A program made the translations under genes and the position numbers. Below, piece by piece: positions 44,572 to 58,100 of a stretch of 64,000 nucleotides of DNA. Positions within the stretch are counted from its first letter, which is position 1, and the number at the start of each line of letters is the position of its first letter. The DNA comes from Hydractinia symbiolongicarpus. Lineage: Eukaryota > Cnidaria > Hydrozoa > Anthoathecata > Hydractiniidae. Below the pieces are notes generated by a model, which worked only from the letters and a program-made list of their open reading frames with translations, ran no database searches and was not told where the DNA came from. Location of the stretch: assembly GCF_029227915.1 (NCBI RefSeq), contig NC_079882.1, positions 6,324,001-6,388,000 of the forward strand, read 5' to 3'.

Positions 44572-46118
44572 TTCTTTGTAAGTCGACAGAAAAAAATGGT
44601 CATATTTCCAGATTAGTGCACATCCCCGCCTTTTTTTATATACTTTTTAACAATTACTTTTTCTTAATATAAGGATTTAACCCAAACAATAAATGGCTAG
44701 AAACTATCTTAGTTCCCTTATATTTATAAGAAAGTCGAGAAAAAAGATGTTTTTTTACCATCTGTCAAGAACAATTAATTAATAGAAATATAACGAAAGT
44801 ATCTTGAGCAATTCTTTTTTTTCATAGAAAAACATAAATGTCGGCATCTCAAATACTAAGGAAATATATCTTTAAATATAACACTTTCTATGTCGTATTT
44901 GTGCGTGTTTTGTTTTTAACTGTTTAAAGACATATGTTTTGATATATAATATCCTGTCTTTTGAATATTATAATTTCTGTTCGCCCTACTTTAAAGCCCA
45001 CTTTCTGACATGGAACATGTGAAACAATCTGTTATATTATGTCAGTTAGCTTGAGGAAAAGAGACGTGGACGCGATTATTTATTATCGAAGTAGACTGGG
45101 GACAAGTGATTATCTAACCTCGTCTTGAAGCGAAAAATTAAGGTTTTTATTTAAATATCGTTTAAATTTCGTAATTTATCGTAAAATTTCTACTTTTGGA
45201 AGAAAAGCAGACTTTTAATATTTTTTGTCCTAATCATTAAAAATTCGAAAAATATGGTATAATCAATTACTTTCAGCCTGGCGAGTTGCTCCGTTTTTAT
45301 CCAAATTTAAGGCTCAGCCCTTAGCAACTTGGTTGATTAGTTAAAAAACGTGTAGACATTTTGTTTGCCTTCAGCATTCCCTGTGGTTCCATGAAAAGGA
45401 GGCCAAGCAGGATGATTACTAGTTCATGTGAGAATAACTAAAAAATAGCAAGAGCGTTGCAGAGAGAATTGACCAAGAAATGAGAAAGAGAAATTAGCGA
45501 AGATAAACGTTGAATATCAAAGAAATAAAAAATCATGGAACAAAATTTACTCATAAAACATATATTATCATATATTTCTCATAAAAATAAAATAACTTTT
45601 TAAAAAATAGGAGATTTACAACTATTATATTATACAAAATTTAAATAAATTTACAAAACTAGCTAAGGCGTGTCAGAAAGGAAGTGTCAAATTTTATATT
45701 GCCTGACCAATTCTTATTCTATTGTTTAATATTTCACACCTCCTAAATGATAATTGGTCAATATTGGACTTAAATCACGAATTTAAAGAATTATTAAATT
45801 TCAACTAGTATAGTGAAGTAGTAATTATACTTTAAGAAGATAGGAGTGAGTGAGTGATTCAGATGGATGAGATCAGTAGTAGTTTTAGGAACACAATTAT
45901 TAACTCTCCTGCTCATAATATTAAAAGTAAAATCTTAAGTTAATCCAGTCTAAAAAACCAAAAAAATAACAAAAACAAACTAAAAAATTAAAAACAGTAG
46001 CTTGTCCCCAGGGTTTGTAGGCTGGCCGATCTACAGGGTTTGTAGTGTGGGTTACCAGAGGCTTATAAGAATTGCACCGACAATTTGAGTAAGGGATTAG
46101 GCTGTATCTAAAGAGATA
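44572..46118. other. Intergenic stretch between the SLC32-like gene and the 3' end of the Fat gene
   Basis: AT-rich. The SLC32-like promoter should be near 44580-44700 and the Fat 3' UTR left of 46118. A direct AGGGTTTGTAG repeat occurs at 46013 and 46036. No gene recognised. Confidence 0.6.
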
Positions 46119-49100
46119 TTACACATATTCTTCATTCACCGATTCTGGAACCTTCTCTAGTTCGTAACATATATTATCATGTCCGAGATGTTCTTTTGAG
46201 GTATGAATATTACTGTTGTGTAAAAACATATGGGAGTTTAAAACATGTCTCACGTCAATACTTCGCTTTCTTCTTCGATGTCGGCTTGGTAGACTGCGAT
46301 GACGAGAGCGCGCCGTTTTTTCGCTCGCTGTAAACGACGCAAGTGACGTGTTATATGAGGACGTATCAGAGAAGTGTTCACATTCTTCGCGCATTGTACT
46401 TTTTTTCGAGCGTTCTGCCAAAGAAAAAATGTAGGCTGGATTTCGCCGACCTCTGCTGTAACTTGATTTGCCATAATCGCATTCGCTACATGTGAAAGAC
46501 GCGTCAGAATCGCTCTCCGTTGTGTATGTTGCCTCGCTAATTTCTGATCCAAACACAGCATCTGTAATGACTGAGACATCATCCATTGTAAATGGCATTG
46601 TGGGAAGGTTTGTCGATGATCCATTGTCATAACGAAAACTCATTTCACTGTATCCAATACTAGCGTCGTCTAGATCGTATGCTTCTGGGATAACAAGTGC
46701 ACTATTTTGTCGATGACAAGCGATATCACTTCCAGTAGATTCAAATCCACTTTCAATAGGAGGAGTGACTTGATGTGTTCTAAGCGTAAACCTATCACCT
46801 GGTGGCTCTTGCGACGTCACATGTTTAGATGATATACCTCGCTGAATGTTCGCTATTTCGTCAGTGCTTCGAAACTTCTGTAACGGGATGTCAACAGATT
46901 TATATCGAGACAAGCCACTAAGTTGGTCTCGTTCATTTGCATACGTTGGTAGCGATAGATTTGATCTGTTTAAGTGAGACTTTTCCCTGCATCGGCGTAT
47001 TTGATCCAAATCATCCAACTCTTGTCCATGATTATCAAATCCTTTCTCAAAAGTCCCTTTTACAAACGTTTTACCCTGCCAACGTCGCCTAGCAGCAAAA
47101 CAACCAATCACAGTAGAGATAACTACTATCGCGCATAACGTGATGGTTATGATGATTTCCTCATCAAGAAAGGCGTTTTCCAGCTTCTTTACTTTTTCTA
47201 CAGTGCAAGTGTAATTGCTGTTTTCAAGAGAGCAAATCTCGTTCAATTTGCATGGATTCGGTACACATAACCTCGATATTTCACATACCCGACCAACGTG
47301 ATCTGTTCTACTGCAATCACACGAGAACGAGGTTGTCCCAACAGGCCGACACCGTCCTTTGTTTCTACATGGTTTGTTTACACATATTCCAGGTGCAACA
47401 CAGGAATACGCCTCCCAGTCGTCGACACAATGTTTCAACGTCTTATTCTCACATGGATTCGATTGACACACATCTGTGGACACACATCCTAAACTTACTA
47501 AAGGAGACGCGCTCACGTCAAATAATCTCGTAGAGCTGGACAGATATAATGCGTTTTCATTTAACTTCAATTTTCCTAGACAGCCTTCAAACTCTTTCCC
47601 AAAAAGAATCTCGTTAACCTCCATGCTAAAGAACTGATGCAAACTGTTGCCGTAAATATGTTTGGTGGATTGGTATAAATCGAGAACAATCGAGACAATA
47701 CTACCACGGACCAACATTGATACGTTGTGCCATTTCCCATCTGCTACAGACGCTTCTGACAACGATGTAGCGCTGGTGATATTATTTAAACTTGATGCAT
47801 AATGTATTTTACCATCATTGAGCTACACATGAAAAGAAAAATACTTGTAAAAAAGCAGTCGACATTAGATTCTTTAACAGCAGGCAGTAAATACAGTCAT
47901 GCAAACGATCAAAATGCAAATAAACTCTTAGTAACTAACCACGACGAAATTAGTTATGGTTTATTTATCTATTAAAGCTATCGATGCTAACACTTTCTCT
48001 GTAAGGTGTTCTGAACACTTACGTATAACTGTGTGTAGCCTCGGTTGCACATAGAATTGAATAAAACGCCTTCTTTCTTTCTTGTTCTAAACTGTATCAA
48101 AATTGAGCTGTTCTCTATCAATGCTGCACGACGAATTCGAATATCTTTGTTTAACAACATTCTCCGTTTATAGGATTCGCTTAGCTTTAAACGTATGGGA
48201 GAATCCTGCAACTTCACTGATTTGTAAGCTAGAAAAAGCAGAATGGATTTTATCCAAAGTAGATATAATTAACCTCTTATTATTTGTGCAGCCCTCTGAG
48301 AATGTGTAGCAAGTATGTTCTTAATGATTTTTTTATAACAGATTAATTAGACAAAAATAATATTTTGATTTTTATATATACATGTCATTGTTGTAAAATG
48401 CACGTAAGAAGTAGGTAAAAAAACGCGCTAATGTGCGGTATACTTTGTAGTAGTAATGTTGACCTTGGGTTTGCGGAAATATGTTGCTTTGGCGCCGAAA
48501 GAGACACAGTCCCCAAAAATTACAATAGTAATACCGATGTAACAACTGAAACGACGTGCGATTTGCTTGTAGAGATCAGCGAAATAGAAAAATTTAACGT
48601 CATTTTTTCTTATTACTGCCAATATGAAATCTATCATGGCTTTCAAAATGAGATAAAAGTAAGAGAGATAGTAAATTCTATTAAAAATAATATTTCTTGA
48701 GGAAAGACGTATACGTCAAACAACAACAGTTCACCTTTTTGACAACTTTTCGCGGTGTATCCATCTTCACAACGACATTCAACTTCTGACCATAAATCAA
48801 TACACTGCCCTACTCCACACGAATTAGAATCACATCCTTTTGTTCTTCTACACCCAGCTCGTACGCCCTTACTTGCAAAAAAATCAGATTTGGTCTTCGT
48901 GGCGTTGTTCATTACAATATTGCGCATGCAGCCGATAAAGTCTATCGCCGATAAATATCTTGCAAAACGATAGATTAGATCGGTTGATTCAATCCCACCG
49001 ATGGTTAATGTGTGATTAGTTGAAATACTGAAAAAAGAAATAGTAAGATTATCTTTAAAGTAACTGGCAAATAACATCTTAGATTAGCTGCAAGGAAAGA

Positions 49101-52100
49101 ACTATAATAAAGGAAGGGACAATAATAATAAATAGTTAGGCAATGGTTACGTACAGTCCTCACAAAAAAAAGCTAAAAAGATTATAAAATTGATCAATTG
49201 ACAGTACCTCGATAGTTTTTGACTTGTTGATACTCGAAACCTTTTGTCCACGATCATAGAAACAATCTATGTAAAAAATATATATAAAGAATGTAAAATA
49301 TATATAATAAAATAAAAGAAAGAGATGCAACAAATAATAATAATCTAAAGATATACTCACCTTTTGCGTAATCAAAATTTCAAAAGAATGAAACACACCA
49401 TCCGAAACATGAACATTGTTTGTTAAGTGAGACACTTCCTTCATATTTGAAAGAGACATCTCCAGTCTTCCATTTTTTATTTGGACTGCTATGCTGGATC
49501 CATTGGAGTATAGCAGCAATAACAACGCCGACGCTTCAACGGATGCAAATTCCACGTAGTAACTGAATTGCTTCATCATGTTTATTGAATTTCGTTTCAT
49601 GTAACTGACAGCATCAAAGTTTAAGCTTTGCTTATCGCACTGTTTTCCATAATCGCCAAACTGGCATTCACATTGAAATGTATTTCCTACTGGTATGCAC
49701 CGACCATTGTTATTACATGGATTAGAATGACACGCCGTAATTTTTGTTTCGCAAAACTCCCCGGTAAATTCATCGTTACATACGCACTTATATCCGCCAT
49801 ATTTATTTATGCATTTCCCGCCATTTTCGCACGGAGATTTATTACATTCGTTAACATCTAATTCGCAGTATCTTCCAGTGAAAAACTTCCCACAGACGCA
49901 CCTTATTTTAACATTTTTGCTTTCACACGTTCCGCTATTTTGACAAGGATTTGGAAAGCATGATTGTGGACGTTGGTTGCATTTCTCGCCCACCCAGCCT
50001 GGCAAACATAAACATGTTTTGTTTACAGTATGAACGAGCGAGTGAAAGATTACACTTTCGGTATCGATAATTTTCTTTCCATTAAAATCAAGACTGAACT
50101 CACACTTGGAGTTTATATTGCACGAATTTGTTAAGCACAAATTTACGTCAATATCAATTTTGCTGCTACGAGAGATATGTAGAAGTTCATCAGCATTAGA
50201 AACCACGGATTGAACAAACGCGTCTTTTCTTACTGCAGCGCTTACAGCAAAAACCAAATTAAGACCCTTGTTAAAATCTTGAACAGAAATTATCTTTGCA
50301 AGTTGCTCTTTTGAATGACTTATTTTTAAGTTGACATGTTCTTCGAATTTAATCAAACTGGAGTTTATGAAATCTTGTATCATTACATCATTTAAATGGA
50401 GCATGATATGCGTAGGATATCTTGTTGTAGAAATATTATGATATTGAATCTTAGATGAGCAGACTACGGTCTTGACGTCTCCGACACTCCCATTATACCA
50501 TATGGACATTTCTTTGGACACAGTTGGGCTCACTGAGGCATACAGTTTACATGTGTTTTCTTGGAAATATAGACCTTTCTGTGTGGTGTCTCTCAATTTG
50601 CAATAGTAGGTATCATTTACATCAACATCAGTTGGGGAGAGATCTCCAACATACATCGTATTTGTTTTATTCACGATAAAATCTTCTTTGCTTCGACCAA
50701 AATTTACGATTACTTTTGAGTGTCGTTCTTTTCCAGGATTGTCGTTCTCGTCAAGCACGGAAATGACGCACTTAACTTGAGAAGATAACTTTGGTCTTCC
50801 ATTGTCAGATATAGTTATTAAAAATTCGTATTGACTATCTGTTTCATAGTCAATGGCTGCCATGTTTAATAAAACACCAGTTGTTTCGTTCACTGAAAAT
50901 ATACTTCTAAACGTTTCGATGTGATAGACGAACGGTTCCGCATTGGGTAACGTATCATTATCCTCAACTTGCAACAACAAAATTGGTGTTCCAACTGGTG
51001 AATTTTCTCTTACGGTACCGAAACAATTGCTTACTGTTGGAGGATTATCATTTATATCTAACACAGTCACTGACAAAGTAGAGTAACCTTGAAGAACTGA
51101 CGTTCCATTCTTACATGCTGCGATTAACGTAAGGTTGTAAAAATCTACAAGTTCTCGATCCAAGACTTTAGCTAGTCTTATAATACCAGTATTTTTCTCG
51201 ATGCTAAACATGGAAGACGCATTATGGATGTTGTATTCTATGAGACTATTATTAACCTCTGTAATTGTGGCCTGTACTTTTATCAGTGGCGTAGAAATTG
51301 ATGTATTCTCATATGTAGAAATTCGGTATAATTGTTTGTTGAAAACTGGATGCTCTCCTTCGTACAGAACGTCGATGGTTACCGAGGTAAGATCAATAAA
51401 ACGGAGATCAAAATTATAGTTTTGCACTACAACATCAAAAGTTATTTTACCGGGTGACAATCTCATGGCGCTTTGTATAGATCCAGTGGAGGAGTTTACA
51501 ATAATACCATATTCAGGGGGTATCGTTTGTAGGTAAGAACATAAACCGTCAATTCCTTTGTCTTTGTCAAATGCGTTAACTTGTCCTAAAACAGTACCTT
51601 CAGTAACACTCTCCATCGTTGAAAAGTTATAAAAAGTGGCGGTAAACTTAGGTGCAAACTCATTCACTCCATATATATACAACGTAACAATGATATCCGA
51701 TGATAACGGAGGAGAGCCATTGTCAGTTGCCGTAACCACAAGCGAGTACACTGATTTTGTTTCATAGTCAAACTTTTTCGTTGACGTTATTTCACCGCTG
51801 TGTGAATTGATGAGGAATCTAGAATCTCCTCTTTGTATTCGATAAGATATCTTGTTATTTACAGGCGAGTCAGTGTCAGTTGCATAAACTGTGATAATTA
51901 CATTGCTAATGTGAAAATCTTCTGATATGGTCTTCATGTAGCTGCCCTGGTTAAATATAGGTTTATTATCATTGATATCTGTCACGGTTATATAAAATGT
52001 AGCAGTTGAGGATTTTTGATTTAAAAAATTTCGATCATAAACAGCAACTAATAATTTATAAGATTGTTTTACTTCATAATCCAACGGATTCTTAAACATC

Positions 52101-55100
52101 AGGACGCCATTTTGAGATATATACCAGTTACGCGCGCTCCCGCTTATGATTTTGTAAGTCAGGTCAGATTTGGATTCGTAATCTTGTGCGTGTATTTTCA
52201 AGACCTCGCGGTGTGGGGGTGCATTTTCCGGTATAACCTTCACATACGATGTATTTCGTATTACCGGAGGGAAGACGTTTTTTTCCTCGATATATATTTT
52301 TACTAAACAATGCGATTTCATTGCTGGATATCCGTCATCACGCGCCACAACTGCCAGATACAGCCATGATTTTATGTGCCTTCGCAATGAATCTTTGACG
52401 CGAATGTCACCTTTGTTATCAATAACAAAATAACTTGTTCCATTACCTTCGACGATGTCGTACGACACGACTTGATTGTCATCTAGATCATAGAGGTCGT
52501 AAGCAACGACTGACGTTACAATTTTTCCGACACGTGTTAAATACAAGGTGTACGCTGTGAAGGTGCTTTGGTTAAATACAGGTGCATGATCGTTCACATC
52601 GATTACATTAATTATTACGTTAGCCGAAGCGTTGTATTGCGGTGGTTTAATGTTCTGTGCTGTGATAAAAAAGGTGAAATTTCTTGGCTTTCCAGATAAG
52701 GATAAATTCTTTAAAAGTATTATACTTCCATCTTTCGTCAGATTAAAATATTCGTTAATGACTGGATCGCTTTGTGATAGAGATATTAGTGATTTGGAGT
52801 TATTACCAAGATCTTCATCGTAGAGGCTTATTGTGTAAATAATTGTATTTAGGCTGGAATTTTCATACGCATGCAATGCAATGGTGTTATTTTCAAAACG
52901 TGGAGGACAGTCATTAACATCAGATACAGTTAGTCGAATGGTCGAGTTTAACAAATGCAATCCATCGGTTACCGTCACATTAAATTCATAAAAATCAATT
53001 TTCTCTCGATCCAAAGTCGACGTCAACGATAAATCTCCAGTTGTAGCACCCACAGCGAAATTGACAGCCGTTACTGAAAACTTAAGATTACCGAGTTTAT
53101 CAGTATCGTTTGCTTCAATTGTTAAAAACGGCTTACTAACAGGAAAGTCTTCTGGTACGGTAATATTATATTGCTTTTTTGTGATTGGAGGATTATCGTT
53201 TACGTTTTCAATCTCAACAACCAATAAAGTTGTATCAGTGTGATTCGCGTTGCTAACATCAAAAACGGTTGCTAAGACAGAATAACAACTCTTAATCTCG
53301 TAATCAAATATAACTCTCGTTGAAATTTTCCCATCGGTCTGGTTAATTGAGAAATTGATAGAGTCATTTAAGTAAAACCTGATAACAGTGTCTGGATCAT
53401 CAATGTCATACGCACGAAGTTGGTGTATTGTCGTATCATTTGGCTCGTTTTCACGAACTTTCAATCTGGTCATTTTATGAGTAAACCGTGGTGGATTGTC
53501 ATTGATGTTGACGACGTAGATAATAAATTTAGCATACGAATAAAGCGGAGGTTGTTGTGAGTCTGATACTCTTACCCATACTACGTAGCGTGATTGTTTC
53601 TCATAGTCAAGTTCGTGACGTAAGAACAGCTTTCCATCTGTTACCAAAAACAAGTTGTCATTTGAATTTGCTATTAAGTACTTTACCGAACCACTTATCC
53701 CATCAAGAGGACTTGAGCCGTTTACTTGTGAAAACGAACGTGTAATATATGTCGCGTCTTCCTCAAACAATTGAACAAAAGCAACCGTTGGATACACGAC
53801 AGGAAACCGACCTGACGTCAAAACAGCGACAACAATGACTGCTTTGTCGAGATAGCGTGGTATTAGCGGATCGAAGGCAGTGACTTCTAAGGTAAAGGTA
53901 ACATGTTTCTTGGGTATGAACTTTTTTGTTGTTATAATCCCAGTGAGTTCATGTAACTTAAACATAGAACTGTTTTTCATATCATATTTCATAAATGAGT
54001 TCTCTAACGAATCTTTGTCCTGAGCCATAAGTTGAAAAACAAAGCTATCCACAGGGAGTCCAGGCTGGATGTTTATTTGATACCGTTTTTGTGTAAACAT
54101 TGGTGGATTATCATTTACATCTGAGATGAAAACTGTAAAATTGGCAAATGAGCTCCGCTTGGGTGTGCCACAGTCGCTTACTTGTACCGTAAGCTGATAA
54201 CTAGTTTGGTGCTCGTGGTCGAGAGACACAATTGTTTTTACATCGCCAGTGTTTTGATCCATAGAAAATAAAGTATAAAAATTTAATAATGAAAATTTCA
54301 ACGCGCTGTTTTCTCCTTTATCTAAATCGAACGCTTTTACAGCAAGAACGTAAGCTCCACCGTTGACGTTTTCTTTTATTGTAGCGTTAAAATTAGTATT
54401 ATCAATGAATGGAGTATTGTCGTTTTCATCTAGGATGGAGATGTAGACGAAAGTTTTGTCGTACAAACTCGGTTTGCTTGCATCCTCGACTTTAACCGTC
54501 ATATTAAAGGACTGAATTTCCTCACGATCTACCGGTTTTAAAAGAGAAATAACTCCTGTGTTTGAACTTATACTGAAATAGTCTTTGTAGTTGCTGTTGT
54601 TAATCGAGTAAATGAGATTGGAAATGTTTTTAGTATGATTGACAACTGCTTCTACCAACGCAAAAAAGCTGATTGGTCCAATATTTTCCCTCAGCTTTAA
54701 GCTGTATAATTTCTTCTTGAATTTTGGTGGATATAGTATATCTACATACAGGACAAATTGGGTGGTGTTTGAGCGTTGCGGGATACCGTGATCAAAAACG
54801 CGCACGTGAATATCGTACTTGTTATTGGGAATATAAAGATCATTTTTTAAGGTCAACACCCCATGATTTTTGTCAATTCTAAATAGGTTCGCAAATGATA
54901 AAATCTGAAATTCAAGTTGGCCATTTAAGCCATTATCTTTGTCACCAGCGTTTAGAGTCATTAGTGGATAGTTCGAATTAACCATTTCGGTCAAATATAT
55001 TTCCCGATCATGCTTTACAAAAAACGGCCAATTGTCATTAACATCTTCTACCACAAGGCGAACTGATTGGTTTAAACATAACTGAGGAGTTCCATGGTCA

Positions 55101-58100
55101 CACACTGATACTGTAAATACGTGTTCTTTCTTGGATTCATAATCTAAAAATGTGAGTAGCTTGATTTGGCCACTGAGGTCAACGCTAGACACACTCCTGT
55201 TATTAACTTGTTTGTAGCTTAGTACAGCATTACTACCGCTATCGGCATCGCGCGCTTTCAATCGTGCAATGATACTTCCAGGGGGAGTATTTTCTCGTAC
55301 AGAAATGAACGGAGGAATTTTAAAATAAGGATAATTGTCATTCACATCTGTTATTCTAACATAAACAGTGGTGCACGATCTAGGGCAAATACTCTCTTCT
55401 TTGAAGTTGGAAACAGATACACGAAGAATGTAATCGCTCTTCCGTTCTCGGTCTAATTTATCTTTCACAATCAAATCTCCGTTCGCAGAAACTCCAAACA
55501 CATCTTTTTCACTTATAACTTCAAGGTAAGTGTGACCATTATATCCGACAACTTCATTTTTAAGCGAAAAGATAACATTATTTTGTGTAGCATTTTCTAG
55601 CACTTCGACATGATATTCGCTTTGACGGAAAAGTATCGGATGATAAGTAACGTCATTTATGGTAATAAATACGGTAGCGTTGGAACTCAGTACGTCTTCA
55701 CTACCGTCATATGCTGTTATAGTCAACATAAATAGCTGTCTATTTTCAAAGCTGATGTTCTTTTTCGTCGTTATTATTCCTGACATCCCATCAATGGAAA
55801 AATACCCGTAATCACCAGCGGTAATTTTATAGTAAACCTCTCCATTTATTCCTCTGTCTTCATCTAGGGCTGTGACAATTCCAACCACTGTTCTGACATT
55901 TGCAGTGCTAATAAGAGAAAAATGTAGGGTAGATTGGTTAAATGTTGGTCTGTTATCGTTAACGTCGGCTACCGTCACTGTCAACGCTGTATAAGACACT
56001 TTCGGTTTCAAGCTTTTATCGGAAGCAGAGATATTTAATATATATCGAGCTATTTTTTCTCGGTCTAGAGGAACGGCAACTGTGACAATTCCAGTGGATG
56101 CGTTTATGCTGAATGTTGAATTTGGATCACCAGAGACTATGACATAAACAACTTCGCCATTCGAGCCTGCATCTTCATCGCTAGCCGACATGTTGGCAAC
56201 GACCGATGAAACTTTGAAATCTTCAGAGGCTGTAACTTCAGCGTTCGGATTATTAAAAATCGGGTAATTGTCATTTTCGTCGAGAATTGTTATATGGACA
56301 GTTGTAAAAGCAGTTTGCGATAAAGAACTAGTTAGGTCGACAGCAAAAACTGTTAACACAACGGTAGAGCCTAACTTTTCTCGATCAAGTTCTTTGGCGA
56401 TGAAAATGCGACCGTTTGTTTGATTCAGCTTGAAGTAATGTTGATACGCACCATTAGTTATGTGGTATGTGATATACGAATTTTTGCTAATGTCTCTCCT
56501 GTTAATCGCCTTAGGTTCTAACAGATATACTTCGCTGCCACTGTTTTCTTTAGCTGAGGCGTAGTAGAGTGAATGTTGAAATTTTATATCACGCGTCGTG
56601 GCTTTGAACAGCAACAATGAAAACAAAGTCTCGTGTCCATTGCTCGAAACCACTTTTAACTGTAAGATGATGCACCAAGTATTGGATGGCCATGCTGATT
56701 CAAGATACAAGTGACCATGTGAACGATTTACACGGAAGATACTTGCATATACACCACCTGAAGTGAACGGAAAAAGTATGTATGGTTATTACAGTTAAAT
56801 AGCCTGAGAACTAGATTGTAAACAAACAAACAAACAAACAAACAAATAAATAAATAAACGTACATACCGGCAAGGAAATACTGTGAATTTTTTTTAAATT
56901 TTTCTTCAACACGAACGTCATAAATACTTCGAGTGGTACTTGGTTTAACATCAGAATTAACGACAGCAGCAAGTGAAGACGCTATGATCGGCGGTGTGAC
57001 GATCTTTTGAACGACAGTAATGTCAAGCGTTGACGAATGTAAACCATCAGTGACAGATATGGATAACGTCACTTCTGATGAATCAAGTTTGATGCCGTCT
57101 GTTGATAAAAACACTTCACAATTATTTTGATCAATTGAAAAGTATTTCGCGTCTTTTGAATTTCCTTTCAACGAGTATACCAACACGTCATCTTCATCTA
57201 AATCCCTAACTGCGCATGCGCCAACTTTTGTTCCGCTGACAGCATTGTTATCAATGTTCCAAATTACGGATGAGTTTGGAAACAACGGTTTATTATCGTT
57301 GATGCCCTTTACGCTTACTTTGACGTACGTATAATCAGAAAATATGCCGTCTTCGACAGTTATTTTTAAATCGTATTGCTGACAGGTTTCAAAATCTAAC
57401 TGGGCAATAAGTTGCAGCTGTCCTGTGATTGGATGAATAGTGAAACGTCGGTTGGAATTGCCGTGTTTGATATGATAAGTCAGAAATGAATATCCGTCGG
57501 CGTCGGTGGCTTTTAAAATAGCGACAATTGAACCCAATGTCTCGTTTTCGTAAAGTTCTATCGTGACATTTGCTTGGTTAGAAAACACTGGAGGATATTC
57601 GTTTCTACCTGTGGAAGTAAATACAGTCAAATTAAGGGTGTCATTAAATTCCGGTTTTGTTGGGTCATAAGCTAAAATTTCCAAAACGAATTCACTTTCC
57701 TTGTGAGGTGTGGAAAACAATGCAACATCTATTACTCCAGTGGTGTTGTTTATAACTACTTGGTTCTTGTCCGCACCGTCAATGATTTTATATCGGACAA
57801 TATCGTTCGGATATATGTCATCGTCTTCTGCTAAAATTTTTAACCTGTCAGATGTGCTTAAAGAAACGCAGGCTTGTTTGCTAACAAATTTCGGTGGGTG
57901 ATCATTTTCATCGAGTACACGAATGACAATCAAACATGTATCACTGTATGTATTTCTGCTGCCATGGATACGTAAGATTAAAAGGTTGTTACCAAACCTC
58001 TGGTTGATTCTTTCGCGATCAATTTCATCTTTTATAACCAATTCTTGACCAATGAGATCAACGTATCGATTTCTGGTTTCTAAGAAAAAGTTCGTATTTG

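Noticed and set aside
46250-46630. 126-codon minus frame
   Set aside because: Shifted frame of the Fat cytoplasmic tail exon.
47323-47338. GAGAACGAGGTTGTCC, similar to the dispersed foldback motif
   Set aside because: It lies inside an EGF-coding exon of the Fat gene and has no pairing arm nearby, so it is chance.
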